In this document: piece by piece, positions 35,918 to 49,300 of the stretch
Numbering within the stretch: the first letter of the stretch is position 1
How the letters are laid out: the number at the start of each line of letters is the position of its first letter
Assembly: GCA_900239685.1 (NCBI GenBank)
Contig: OENT01000751.1
Coordinates: 1-64,000, forward strand
Source of the DNA: Rotaria macrura
Lineage: Eukaryota > Rotifera > Eurotatoria > Philodinida > Philodinidae
Length of the DNA stretch: 64,000 bases
Reading direction: 5' to 3'
The notes under the pieces: generated by a model
The model's database searches: none
What the model saw: only the letters and a program-made list of their open reading frames with translations
Told to the model about the DNA's origin: nothing
Made by a program: the position numbers and the translations under genes

Positions 35918-38900
35918 CTAAGAAAAGTTAACTGTTTCGTATACGAACTTTTATTCCATTTTATAATAATGTTTCAAATAAGTACTTTATCTGATTTCTA
36001 TGCCTACTAGAAGATAGTATGAAATTCTTTTTAAAGATTTGGTTTTCAAGCTGATGTTATTAGATTAAAATTCATAAGCGTAGTCAAATCTGTCAAGTTC
36101 ACACCATATTGAGACTCATGTACACGGCCATGGCCTTGAAAGGATAGTCAAGTATTTACTTAATCATTACGAGATAGATGTTAACGTATCCGAACAGTGT
36201 GCAGACTATGTCGTAAAGTCTTGTCACACAAGTTAAACGAGGTTTTGGGACAATCGGGTACTTCAGTAGCATACCTCAAACACGTTGTGAGGTTCGTGTT
36301 GGAAACTTTCATTGATAACAGAAATAAATCTTAAAAATGATCATATTTTGAAGGATAATAAACAAGAGTTTGTAATCGAGACATGAAAGTGTATCAAAAT
36401 TTTCACCAATAGAATACGATTGGTGATTTCAAAATACACATATCAGTAAAAAAAGCATGCAAGAACGTATTTAGATATTAAATCTAACACTACAATTACT
36501 CTTTACCTGGTTTGAGACGACGACGACGACGACGATAATGATGATGATTTGCTTTCTCAAGTCTACAGCTATTGATTATTCAACAACAAACCATATAGTT
36601 GAGAAAAATTCAGTAACCGGAAGATTCTATTTCCCATTTTACTTTTTAAATGAAATGTGTATTTATAATTCTTGTGGTAAAAAGATAATTATGCAAGAAT
36701 GAATTCTATATTGTTGACGAAGAATTAAAGGTTGTAAATTGACTCTTTCTGAAATCGTTTCGTTTCATATCTCAGTATGTTCTACTAAGAAGAATATTTC
36801 TTAAGTACAGATCAAATGTCTCTCGGTACAAGTGCTTCTGTTTTCATATTTTGGAAGTTGATTTCGTTAATCGAAAGCTAGGACTACATATGAGAGTCAC
36901 TACATGTGTAATCGGTTTTAATATGAACGTTGTCGATTGAGATAGTTTAATGATGGTAATCAGAGTTCTAAAGAATGATCAAAACTCGCCCGATCCCTTC
37001 CAGCCCCATTTTGTCACTTGTACGTTATTTCTTTTTGTCGAATTACGATGGAACACAGCTCAGCGAATGAATATTTTCCTCCTCCATGTAAATCATTTAT
37101 TATGATAAGCATCATCTTCAAAATAACATTTACATGGCATAATTCTTATCCCAAAAATAAATCATAAACGTTCACTAAGCAGTAAAAATTTAAGAACTGC
37201 ATATCGAGGAACTGATCTGATAAAAGACTTATTGTCGACATTTTTCGATGTGTCGGTGTAACTGTTCTGAAAAAACCGAAGGAGCCTTTCAGAACTTATT
37301 GAGCCTCTGAAAGTTTTGCCTTTTATCCGAAAGGGGGGAAAGTTTGAAAAAAGATTGCACCATCCTCCCAGCAAGCTTGTTTTAGTGGTCAGAGCTTGTT
37401 CCAGGGGTTTTAATGTTGAATGAAATGCAGCCTCTTTTCGTAGCCTAAAATGTTCTGTAAATCTCTTATCTTTTCTAGAATACTTCCGATCACGCCTCCT
37501 ATCCATTTAGTTTAATGCACAACTAACTTGATCTTTTCCTGTTCCGTCAGAGCTCTGGTAGGAATCACTTTAGTTGATCATCGAGAAGCATTAATTTATT
37601 TTGATCATGTTTCTATTATCTAAATTAGGGTAAGTTTGAATTGTTTGAGGTAAGCTTCTTTTTAGAAAACAATCTCATTATGAATTATCAATTATACAAA
37701 GTAAATAACAATTAGTAGTTATAAAAGTTAGTTTCAATGCGAAATCGATTATTTTGAGAATGTGCAATTTTTTCTTTCAAATATTTAATTAAATCATTAT
37801 TTGCCCTGATTGCGAGAATGTGAGTATGTATTAGTCAGCATTAAGTTGACACTTGATAATGCTGAAGTTTTCTTTCTTTTTTTCTCTACGACGATTTCAA
37901 TAAAAGACTAACCATTAAAAAGATTTGCATCATATTTATGTAGGAGACAAAGAATTCATACGATTTGATATCGTGTAATCAATTAGTTGAATTCGTAGCC
38001 ATTCACAGTTATGATAAATAGAATGATGAATGATATTACAAAATATAGGTGATCCTGTATTGAGTTTATTAGGCAGATATTTTCCATATTAAAACCTCGA
38101 TTCGATTGAAGATTTCAATCATCACATGAATATATATCGAATTCATGTATTAAAAAAAGATAAACGATGAAGTCTACTCTGATAAATTGAAATATACGAC
38201 GGTATGAATAAAGTGTGTTACTTACCACATGATAAGAAAATAATTCACATGTCAATTGTCGAATATATAAATCTGAAATAGGATCGAATGAAAAATTTTA
38301 CCGTTCTTCTTATTCAGGTATACTCGACATCGGGTTGTTTAAAAATTTTTTATTGTTGAATTTAGCAAAGAAGTTGAAGTAGAGAAGTAGTTTTTCTTTT
38401 ATATTGAGAGTTAGGTAAACTCATAGATATCACGAATTTAAAGTCTATTATTGCATTCGACTTTGCTAATATGTGTCAAGAGAATATCAAGGCCTACCAA
38501 AATTTTCTAAGAGTTAATATAACGTGTTAATCTGCTGGGAAAAATTCTAACTCTTAAAAAAATAATAAATGCTGTTTACTGGAAAAGAATGTCATCTATT
38601 TTTCTTTCTTATTTTCTCTCGGTAAGCTACGTGCTTGGCTTCAGTAGAATGGGAATGTTGAGTTCAAATAAAAAAGACATTAAAACAGACGAATTTTAAT
38701 CACTCTTTCTATTGACTGACATTGCTTTTATGTTGTAAAGACGTGGGTGAATCAGAAAAAAACATACTTTTGTCTGCAAATATGTCTTTGGCACACATTC
38801 GTCATAGTTGTAATTCTATGAAAATTGAAGTTTGTCTAACGAAACCTTTATCGATCTTGTATTCAAGTATCGGAGATATTTTTACTTTACAATGACAAAT

Positions 38901-38974
38901 GCCTCAAAAGAATGAAGTAGCAGGACTTTTCCTGTTACATACATTATAGATCTTTCCTTTCTGAAGACGATTCT
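35918..38974. other. Upstream flank, no gene resolved; (GAC)n/(GAT)n repeat at 36515-36549
   Basis: A (GAC)6 run followed by (GAT)n abuts a GTAAAG donor-like site read on the minus strand. On that strand it would encode a short HHH-Y-RRRRRR-LKP peptide in phase with the pseudokinase exon at 35917. It has no in-frame start and could be chance. The 114-residue frame at 37162-37506 is not recognised. Confidence 0.4.
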
Positions 38975-39449
38975 CTAAGAGGACAAAATTTTTCAAAAAT
39001 CCATTAGAGCGCACAAGAAAAGGAAAAAAATCGATAGAAAGTGAGCACGTTCCCATGACAATCGGTGTTCCTGATTGGCAGCGAAAAGAGTTCATTCTTC
39101 GTCCTTCTTGTTCGCTTAATCACGATTTTCTGCCGAAAAAACCGTGTAAATGCATACAAAAAGAGAAAAAGTGGTCTTTTTAATACACGAGAACTCCTTT
39201 TATGATCCCGTCAAAGGTACCGACTATGAAAAAACAACCAATTTTTCTCCTTTTCCATGCATTTACACCGGTTTTTCAGTTGAAAACACGATTAAAGGTA
39301 CAAGAAGGGTGAATAATGGAGATTTTTCACTCGCAATCAGGAACCCCGATGAACTTCCAAGCCCGCCCCTCCCCCCCCCCCGCTTTCTCTCGATTTTTCT
39401 TTCTGTTTTGACGCTTTAGCGCGTTTCTGAGAACTTTTTCTGCTTGGTT
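38975..39449. mobile_element. Foldback element, family A copy 2 (~475 bp)
   Basis: The left arm about 38975-39180 and right arm about 39225-39449 are inverted copies. The sequence matches copy 1 at 15177-15643 arm for arm: tip AGCAGAAAAA/GGACAAAATTTTTC, the CCTTCTTGT...TTAATC block, and the GTAAATGCAT...AAAAAGAG block. The ~40 nt centre matches copy 1's centre in inverted orientation (GAACTCCTTTTATGATCCCG). A run of about 11 C at 39370-39380 has grown in the right arm. Non-coding; small frames across it are by-products. Confidence 0.8.
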
Positions 39450-40394
39450 CTGATTCAACATGCTTCTGTACACTTTCAAGTTTGACATAGAAATAAAAGT
39501 ATATGAAGGATCACGAGAATTTTTTTATTAACGAGATAATGAGCGCAACGCAAAATAGAGGTATGAAAAAGGGCTACAAATGAATTCAGCCAAGAAGAAC
39601 ATGAATAAGAAAGATCTACGTACAATCATATTACGAACGGTGAGTAAGGGCAGTGTTTAATATCTGTGTCAGAAATGGAAAAATAATCATAATAATAATA
39701 ATGGTAATAATAATATTTATGATAATATACGCAAACAACATTAGTGAAATAAGAATAAGGATAAACAGTTGTTCAAAAGGTTTTTTTTGTTTTCTACAAA
39801 CGACATTAATTAATTGTTGGAAAAATGTAATAAATAAAAATTATTTTATGAGAGTTGATACATACACTGTTCGAGAAGCGCCAGATACAGTAACACATAC
39901 GCGAAAAAAGAAAATGAAAACGAAAAATTCCTACACAACACCCATTACGTAAATGTCTAGCAGGAAGAAACATAGGCGCGAGGATACGAGACGATAAGAT
40001 GCGAAAAGGTAATGAAAACATTTTAATGAAGATCTTGTTTGCAGAAACAAATTGCACGAACAGATTTCTTCTGGCAGTGTCTTTAGCTTTTCTTGAATAT
40101 TTCTTTTTATTATAACCGGACCACAGAGAATTTACAGTCAAAAGACATGATATTATATTGTGCGACGGTCGACAATTTTAATATGTTTATATCATAATTG
40201 AGAGTTTATATAAATGAGATAATTGTATCTAGATGAATTGAACACACATACAAAAGACTTGCTTTATACAGAATAAGAGAGAAGAGAAAGAAAAAGAAAC
40301 ACAAGCGATATCAAGGTAGAAGACGAAGAAAAGAAAGCGATCATTTAAAAAAGAACGAACTCTTTTGGTTTTAGATCAAATTCAATAATCAGAT
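39450..40394. other. 3' flank of dynamin, no gene recognised
   Basis: AT-rich with AAT-type microsatellite at about 39685-39725. The overlapping frames here (99 and 111 residues on opposite strands) are low-complexity and not supported. Confidence 0.5.
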
Positions 40395-43300
40395 CTAATT
40401 TCGTTGAGGAACAGGTGGCCGTTCGAAGGGTCTTGGTGGAATGGATGGTGTTGGACGTCTATGATTAAGAAAAGAAAAGAAAAATTATTTATTCATTCTC
40501 ATACAAGTCAACAAGAACACGAGTGTTTTATGTCCGAGTTTTGATATCAGACGGCAGGCATATTATATTCAAGCAACGACAGTTATTCATTATGTCCTAG
40601 GACAACTTACATCGGCGAAATAGGTGGTGGCAAGCCACCAGGCTGTGGACTTGCTCTACCTTGTTGATTCATAGCCGGTCTGCAAAAATAAGAATAGCAT
40701 TCGAAAACCAGTGCAATGTTAGTAAAAGCAGCAACAACAAAAAAATGAAAAACATGCTGTTAGTAAATTCGATCATGCTATTAAATCAAGAGAAAATCGA
40801 AATCCATGCGTCAAAGATTATTTTTCAATTGAGTGCTATGTTATGAAAATTATTTTTTGTGTCTTCTAAACTTACGCCGGTATTGGAGGGATCGATGTAC
40901 CATTCTGATACTGATATGAAGATACAGGCGTAGCGAACGGATCTAATCCGTGTAACATATTAGTTGACAATTGTGATGCTGCTGCTGATGCTGATGCTGA
41001 TGCTGCTGATACTGTTGAACTCTGAGCTCGTCTATACAAGATTACATACATAAACGGACAACATCAAAGAAAAGAATCACATGAGCAGCAGAAAGAGAAT
41101 TAAAATAATGTTAGATTTAAAGCGCATAATTAAATTTCTAGTTATCGTTGATGAACATTATAGTCTAGGCATTTATTGACACTCACGCTACTTTTTTTGC
41201 CAATTTTTCATTTAATTCTGAGAATATATTATTATTTGATGATGTGTTTGCTTGAGGTTTATGAATAGCAGCAGGCCTGATAGGGAGGTTAGATAAAGAC
41301 ATGTTTAAGTCATTCATATACCCACACATTGGTGAAAAAAACCGAGATTTAGTGAGGAAATAAGTTAGGAATTACTTACTGAGGCATAATCGGTGCTGGT
41401 AAAGTTGTCGTATTTCCACCAAAAGCACTTGGCACCGGACTCGGACGAAGTGGTGGCGGTGGTGCTTCGCGAGATGGAAATGCACTCGACGATGGATTTG
41501 TTGGTGCTTGTTGTTTCCGCTGTGGATTTGGACTTGGTGGACGATTTCTAATCGAAGACGGATATCGACAAATAGATAAATGAAATGTAAAAAGAAAACG
41601 TTTTCTCCATACAATCCGTGTGGAGGCTGAAAAAATGTTGTATCGAGTGCATTGCTGGAATAACCACCGAATGATGATCCGAAAGTGTTAGAATTATTCG
41701 TATTAGTCGATAGACTTGAGAAACCAGTAGCTAATACCGATGCTGGCATGGTTGATCCAGCTACTTTTCGTGCATTGATTTGAAAATTTTCGATGATGGT
41801 TAAAGCCTAGATATAATACAGAGAATACGAATACAAAATTCAACATATCATTTGCATAATCAATCTCCTAATAAACGACGAAGTTCAGTCCATAGAATTA
41901 TTTGTTCTAAGTAAGATAGCTACTATTCAAGTATTGTTCTCAAGCAATCGACTAGACAGCTAGGAGCCTAACCATTATAGCTTTCTTAGCTAGGTACTAA
42001 TCTTTTATATCGATCACTTGCATAAACTCTACTTCGCATATTTGAAAAATGTTCTGCAGCCTAAACTGGTCAATGAAGATGGTTCATTTTAATGATAGAA
42101 GTCGAACTAAAGACGAAAATTGATTTTTCTTGTCTCAAGAAGGACTCCTACGAATTCGAAAGGCTTTCACTATCCTTCAGCAAGTAATACGTTCGATTGA
42201 AAGTCATAGGTTTGGAAATTCTCTGTCCCGGACACGACACTGAATTTTTCAGAACGGAAATCGAAGGACCGTTACTTCCGCATACTTCATTCTTTGTTCG
42301 GCCACTAAAATGCTATTCAAAGAAAAGCAAAAAATATTATCGAACTGCCTATTTCTTTAACAGAGAATTGCTCGAACGATTTCTTTTGTTAATTTAGTTT
42401 GAATTCTTTAGTACGATCGGATTGATCAGTATTTATGCAAAAAAACAACAGTCTAGTACATCAGCCACTCAAATTTCAATCTAACAAAATAGACTTCTGT
42501 TTGACTAGGTAAAAATTCTTAATTCATATATATATATGTATGAAGTCTTGACTTTTATTGCACATACATTCTTGATTGCATCGAATTCAGCAAGTTTTGA
42601 TTCTCGTCGTTGACGTTCTTCTTCCGATTCTTGTAATAATGATTTCTATGTTAAACAAAACCTCTTATTTACAGTTCTATTGAAGATTTTTTTAGCTTAC
42701 TGGATCAGGTACAGCATAAAGATGTGCTAATAATTCTTTGGCTACAAATGATTGTAACTAAAATCAAGAAAAACAAGTCTCTGAAATGAATCTTTAAATA
42801 TAAAAATCTCACTAACATTTTGAACAATATGATACATAATTGTTTTTGGAATGTAATCACGAGTCATTCTAGCAATGATTTGCATGTATGATGTTACTAA
42901 TTTATTGATTGTTTCAACCTGTCGTTCCATATGTGGATCAACAGGACCGACTTCAGCTGCTGCCTATGATGGGTATATTAAAAACATGTACAATGTGGAA
43001 TGTATGACTTTGTTCTGTTTTTCAGTTTTAAAAATTTACTTGTGGATCTTCTGGTGGTTGTTCGCGTTCTGGATAAACACCAGCACGTAAAAACGATGCT
43101 TTCCATGTATCAAGTTCTTCACTATTATCCACAGATAGTTCAAGAGTCTTATGTTCTTTGAAAACGTTTCTAAATGAAAATTTCAACATTGGTGAAACAT
43201 ACAACGAAAATTAAACTACAAAATGAAAATGAAACAGAACTAGAGTGGTCGACCCTAATTCCATCACCATTTTCAATAATTTCCAGTAAAACCATTACAT

Positions 43301-46300
43301 CTCTACTTCTGTTTATTCTTTTGAGAAAATTTTTGATTTCCGGAATAGACAAAACATTTCTCTATCGATTCATGTGCTTTTTATCAAACAGCAATACGAT
43401 ACGGATGAACACTGAGTAAAAAAGAACAACCTACTTTCACTTTTTTCTTGTTCTGTTCTCTTCTTAATTCCATCACTACAGCTAGTTTTCTTTCCCAATT
43501 ACATCATTCACAGCAGAAAGAGAGCATTTTATTAAAAAAACTGCATTTCGATCGTGAAAATCCCACCGTTTTCGATGAACACTCTGATTATTAGATTCAT
43601 CACGTTGAGCTCTATCGACTCATGTNAAAAGTACAGAATTTCGAAATAAAGTTGACATAAGAAATGAAGCTGAATATAAAGCTCATCTGTAGGTGCAAAA
43701 GACAGAAAATTTCGCCCGTCTATTATCGGGATTTACTCTTTTCAAACAATAGCACTGTTTCTAAGACTTCTTACTCTACATTTAGCGTTTTTTTTTCATT
43801 AATTCGTAACAAAAAGGATGAGCTTTGACTCAAATATGGGAAACAAAATATTGAACAAAATGCAGAATTACAACTGTGTAATTATGTTACATGCGAGATA
43901 ATAAGTCGATCCAATTTTAATTTGCACACATGTAAATTTCATATTATGAATTGGTTTACAATAAAATCTATCAGTGTAATCCTATAATCGCAGAAATGAT
44001 TCCTCTTTCTTAACTCAAGCTATTATTTTTTGAAAAGTTCATTTCTCAAAATGTCGAAAAATGCCTGTGTTGTAGTCTAGCTTAGTCGCGGCGCGAGCGT
44101 TGGGTTCGGGTGGGCTCAGCCATCCGAGAGGAAGTTGAGCCCACCCTGAAAATTTTCAAAAGCCCTTAACACAATCTTTTGTGGTAGCGTCACAGATGGT
44201 CTTGGGTGGGCTCAACCCACCCACAAGAAAATTTCTGACGCCGCTACTAGTCTAGATACTTAATAATTTTTGATTATTATTTATTGACAATAAAAATACT
44301 ATCACTACAGTGATGAAATTTTGATTACCAATTTTTTTTCGCTTGCGGAATAATTTTGTAACACCTGCTACTAATACAGAGGAATTATACTAAATGACGA
44401 TATAAAAATGTTCTGTCTTTTGTACCTACTGATGAGCTTTATATTCAGCTTCATTTCTTATGTCAACTTTATTTCGAAATTCTGTACTTTTAGTAGCGCC
44501 AAGATATTTTTTACTGACCGCGAATATTTTACCGTGCATTTTCTATTGTGTCATGGAATAAGGAAAGAAGAATAGCTGGAGTGATGGAATAAAGTTACTC
44601 GACATTATTACATCACGTGAAAAATTGATTCTTTTTCATAAAAAAGAGATGACAGTTACATTTAAAAGTAGTGAAAAGAACATAAGTCGATAGAGCTCAA
44701 CGTGATGAATCTAATGACCAAAGTTTCAATGAAAAAAGTGAAGTTTTTCAAACTGAAAACAGGTTTCTTTCGTGAGCTCCATGTATTTTTGCCGGAGTGA
44801 TGTAATTAGGAATAGAGCAGAACGGAACAAAAAAGAGAGTAGGTCTCTTTGTTTTGATCATTCCTTCCTCATATCTTATTGTTGTTTGATCAAAAATATA
44901 TGAATCGATAGAGAAATGTTTTGTCTATTCCGGAATCAAAAAATTATTTGAAACAGACATCGGCAAGTTGATACATTTAAAGTTCTTTTGAAGATTTCAA
45001 TTTGGTGATGGAATTAGGGACGACCACTCTACTTACTTTCCTTCGGTACTGAATAATGCAAATTGTGGTCGTTTAGCCATGAAACCACCTTCAACATCAC
45101 GAATTTTAAGATTTTCTAACGGTAACATGTATCGTTTTTCTTTTTCCTGTATTATGAGAAAAATAAATTCTTTTCTTCAAATCACTCTTTTGAAATATAT
45201 CATTGAATTGCATACATCAGAATCAGTGAACCATGAAAGATTATCGGTTGATAAGACGAAAAAATAATCCTTTGCTTGAAATAGTTTAACCCCAGTGTGA
45301 ACACGAAGAAATCCACGGCGAATAACCTATAATTGAATAAATCAAATAAATAGACATGCCACATTCAAAACGACTATGAACGACAATAGCGATGGTTTAA
45401 AAAAATAATTGAAAATGAAAAACAAGACAACAGTTTTACAAGAAATTCTCTGCTAAAGAAAAGAATCATCCTGATGAATAAACGTACTTGGCCCTATAAG
45501 AATAAATGTGTGTTAGAAGTGCATATCAATCAGCAGATCAATAGAGCAGGTGATTTAATCAAAGCAAGAAAAAAAAGGAGGTTACCTGGTTGGTGACGGT
45601 TCGTTTGGCTTCACCGGCAGCAACTGATTTCTCCGCTCTACAAAAAACAATCAAAAGTTATTTATAGAAAAAGCAAGTGCCATAGATATTTGCATTCGAC
45701 CAGATTATTATCTACGTCAATATGAAAATGTATCGTTAGTCAAAAATCTGTTCGTGTCTGTTCTTGATCCGACCGAACTGACACCGAGTCTTCTCGTAAT
45801 CTACTGTGTAAGCTCTTCATGTGTCATCACACTGCTATATCTATATATGATACTATCGCAGATTCCACTTTCGATTGAATTCCCTTCCAATAAGAACATA
45901 TTCGATAGTTAAGACTTATCAGCCATTTGGTCTTGATGAATTCTCTTGTATCAAATATTATATGAGCTTTGCCTTGCTTTGGTGTTTCATTCAAAGCTAA
46001 GCATACCGTTTATAGAGATTAAGATTCTATCAAGTTTTTATCGCGAGATAGAAAAGCAATAACAATATGGTATTATCGAAATTCTATCTGTTAAGTATTT
46101 TGCACAAGTAATGACCTGTCGTATGAGTTAGGATGCGATTACTATTCTTCGTGAAGCGAATGATACAGGTGATCTAGCCATCAATTAAACATGAGATTTT
46201 TCTTTTACCAAGATTAGTTTGAAAACAATGCAAAACATGGATAATCTACTAGAAAAGGAAAAATATCTTCTCATGACTGAAGGACATACAGAATGTTTTT

Positions 46301-49300
46301 CCGTCCTAACGCTCATATATTAATTAGAAATAGTGTTATTAGAATGTTCCTAATAAACATTTAATCGTGACAATTTTCCAGTTTGGGTTTCATACTCCGA
46401 TCGAAGAATTAATTATCGTCATAGATTAACTAGGTTTCTGTATTCCATGACATAAATAGACGACTAAAAGATGGTAGATATCTTGATAATTTAACAGAAA
46501 AGAAGGTATCTTAACTTTCATATTTTTCTTAAACCAGTACAATATAGATTAAATAGGATCTATTTCGTCGCTAACAATCCTAGAGTATTTTGAATCACTC
46601 AAATACTCTATTTCTTTTCGAATCTCTCTGAAACTCTAGGGAACGTTTTAAAAGCTATGATCAACTGCGAAACTTCAATCATACATGTAGGTACTCCTTT
46701 AAAGAAATCTATATCTTAATTTTTTTTTGAATTTGAAGCTTTCAAGAACGATGCATTCGAAAATCTAAATGACATCATTCAAGATTAATAATTGTAATCG
46801 ATTTTCTAGTTTTTACTTTTGAATAAAACTCTATTGATTGGATACACTCTTGAACAGTAACATGGGCCAGTACTTCGCGAAAATTAGAAACCCACATTTA
46901 TAACTTTGTAAAATTGCCACTTGAACGTACTTTAATACGGCAAACGCTTCCCTCTCTTACTATACCGTTTCAATTAAACATACGTTCGATTAGTTCAAAT
47001 GCTAATCAACTATTTTGTGCTATATTTAATATAACAATCTAAATTAATCGAATCAATCGTTTTTTGATAAAACAGAATAGCTAAGTCCTGATTACCTACT
47101 ATTACTCAAAACTAAAACTATAAAATCAAATACATTTTGTTTAACTCGAAAAGAATGCAACTCAATTCAATTCAATTCAATTCAATTATTGCCCATATTC
47201 AAATAAATAATCTTGTTAAATCTGAAGATAATTCTAAGCTCATACGAATAGAATCTTTTCATGTAGTACTCACAATTAGATTAAGTACCCTATTTGTTAC
47301 GATGAAAGAAAATAAAAATAAAGTTGACAATCTACCCTGCGAATCCAATGAAATCTTCATTATTCGTGTTAATGTAGGACAATTGTGTTTGGATGTATGT
47401 CGAACATGCTTGTTTAGTTGCAATCTCACGATCTCGTAAATATTGTGTTAAAAAATCTTCTGTGGTTTGTTTTAACAATGGATAACGTTTCATCTGTCAA
47501 ACAACGAAAATAAACATATCGTAAATCAGAATAGTATTTTTCATCAGAAGTAAATTTTTACTTTATTGGTTGATTCATGAATGATGGACAGTAATTCTGA
47601 AACAACCATATCAACACATTTCATGACTGGATCTTCAAATTTGGCTATTTGCATTTGCACAATATATTCAAATGCTTCGTCAGGCGTAAAAAGACCCGAT
47701 CTAAATTGTATAAAATACCGTTAATTTTTTCGTTTCATTCAAACAACACGACTTTGCCTACCGAAAACCACGAATATTTTTGATTGCAACTATTGTTTGA
47801 TTGCGCATATCTTTATCTTGTAATTCAGACTATTGTAAACATTATTTATTATACATGTTTTGAAAAACATAAGAAATCAAATTCGTTTTCATTCATACTT
47901 TAACTAATTCAAATGGAAAGCGTTCACGAAATATATTTGCAATACGTGCACCACCAGTTAATGTTCTTAAATCAGATTCTTTCAAATGTGTACCTTGCAA
48001 TGCTGTATCAAAAGCTTCGTGTAATTCATGTGTCAAACTAAAACAACAATAAAAACAAGCTGGTCAGTGCTAGTACATTCAAGATGAGCAGGCGTGACAC
48101 GATGCAGTTACTATAGAGAACTATGGAATATAGGTTTTATCCTATAAATTCATGAACACAATATGTTTTTAATCCAATCGTTCAATGATGCCTTTTGACT
48201 ACCTTGTGTTATGCTCTTTGTTGGATAGCTCGAATCATGTGTACTTATTTATTTTGAACTGACATGTGCAGTGACAATAGAAGACGAGAGTTTAATTTGG
48301 ATATGTGAACAAAGTTGTGTTTTTGATTGTGTTTCAGAAAAATAAAATCATCCTACTCAGTACGTGTATTACCCGACAAGTGCTTTTGTATCCGAACTTG
48401 ATGAACTGTCGAACATAGCCGATGCACGATATTCAGCGACTTCTTTTGCTAAATCACGATGTCGACTTTGCAATTCACGTTGTAAATCAGGTAAACATTT
48501 AAGTATATGTTCAGTTAATTGAATGCTTAGTGTACGCTGTAAATATGGTACACCCAATCGATCAGCAATATCACTAAAAGAATGGTGATTTTTTCAAAAT
48601 ACATGTGCATTTAAGGAAAACATTTCTTTACCGATACGCTGGATCACTTTGAAAAAATTGACGTTCATGTTCTAATGCCCCTGGAATGTCTAACTCTTTT
48701 GATGGTCGACCATATTCATCAAGACGTTGACCACGAAGAACGACACCGATGAAACCTATATGTATCATGACGAACATTAGAATTCTTTGAACTTCTACAT
48801 GCTTAATTTACCTCGTTCAAGAACAACAACTTTATTTAAAAGCACGTCACGAGCATTGAAACCTTTGCCCATCATATCAAGTTTAGTTAATACACCAATG
48901 GTACGTTTACCCATCGGATCTCGACTGCGTGCCATAACTAAAGCATCCGATGTAACAAGATCGATATTAGCTGGCGTGACAGCCAGAATAAGACAATTTT
49001 CGTTGCTTATATATTCGAGAATAATATCATCGATTTTTTTCACAATATCCGCCGGTTGCCCTTGAGATGGAACTTTGACCATGCCTGGTAAATCGACTAG
49101 AGTCAGATTAACGACTAAAAATAGATCAAAAATACATGCTTAGAAGTAATATTAATCTTTAATAATATGTTTCAGCGGCAATGAATGTTTTACATTGAAG
49201 TCGACCTCTTTCTAATTTTTCCATCGAAAAGAATTTTACTAACACAACGAGCAAATCAATCAGTTTACATTTAAAAAACAATTTCTTTCTGCAATCGATT

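Larger units (their letters stand above)
43243..45030. mobile_element. Large foldback element (~1.8 kb) in dynamin intron 14
   Basis: The outer tips AGAGTGGTCGACCCTAATTC (43243) and their near-complement (ending 45030) are inverted. The arms continue for several hundred nt: about 43325-43385 pairs with about 44895-44940, and 43430-43500 with 44790-44850. In the inner part, 43595-43700 pairs with 44405-44490 and 44690-44715. The motif AATTCCATCACT recurs in the left arm and, inverted, in the right arm. There is no coding sequence. The centre (about 43700-44400) carries a nested hAT-like MITE. Confidence 0.85.
43170..45036 (-). other. Dynamin intron 14, almost entirely a foldback element
   Basis: The intron runs from GTAAGT at 45036 to TTTAG at 43170. 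The inverted-repeat element begins about 6 nt inside the donor and ends about 73 nt before the acceptor. Removing it leaves roughly 80 nt, the size of ordinary introns in this window. Confidence 0.8.

Noticed and set aside
37162-37506. 114-residue minus-strand frame
   Set aside because: No recognisable domain or splice context; could be chance or an old element.
39150-39419. 89-residue + strand frame with a Pro-rich end
   Set aside because: Falls inside the family A foldback element; the Pro-rich part is the C homopolymer.
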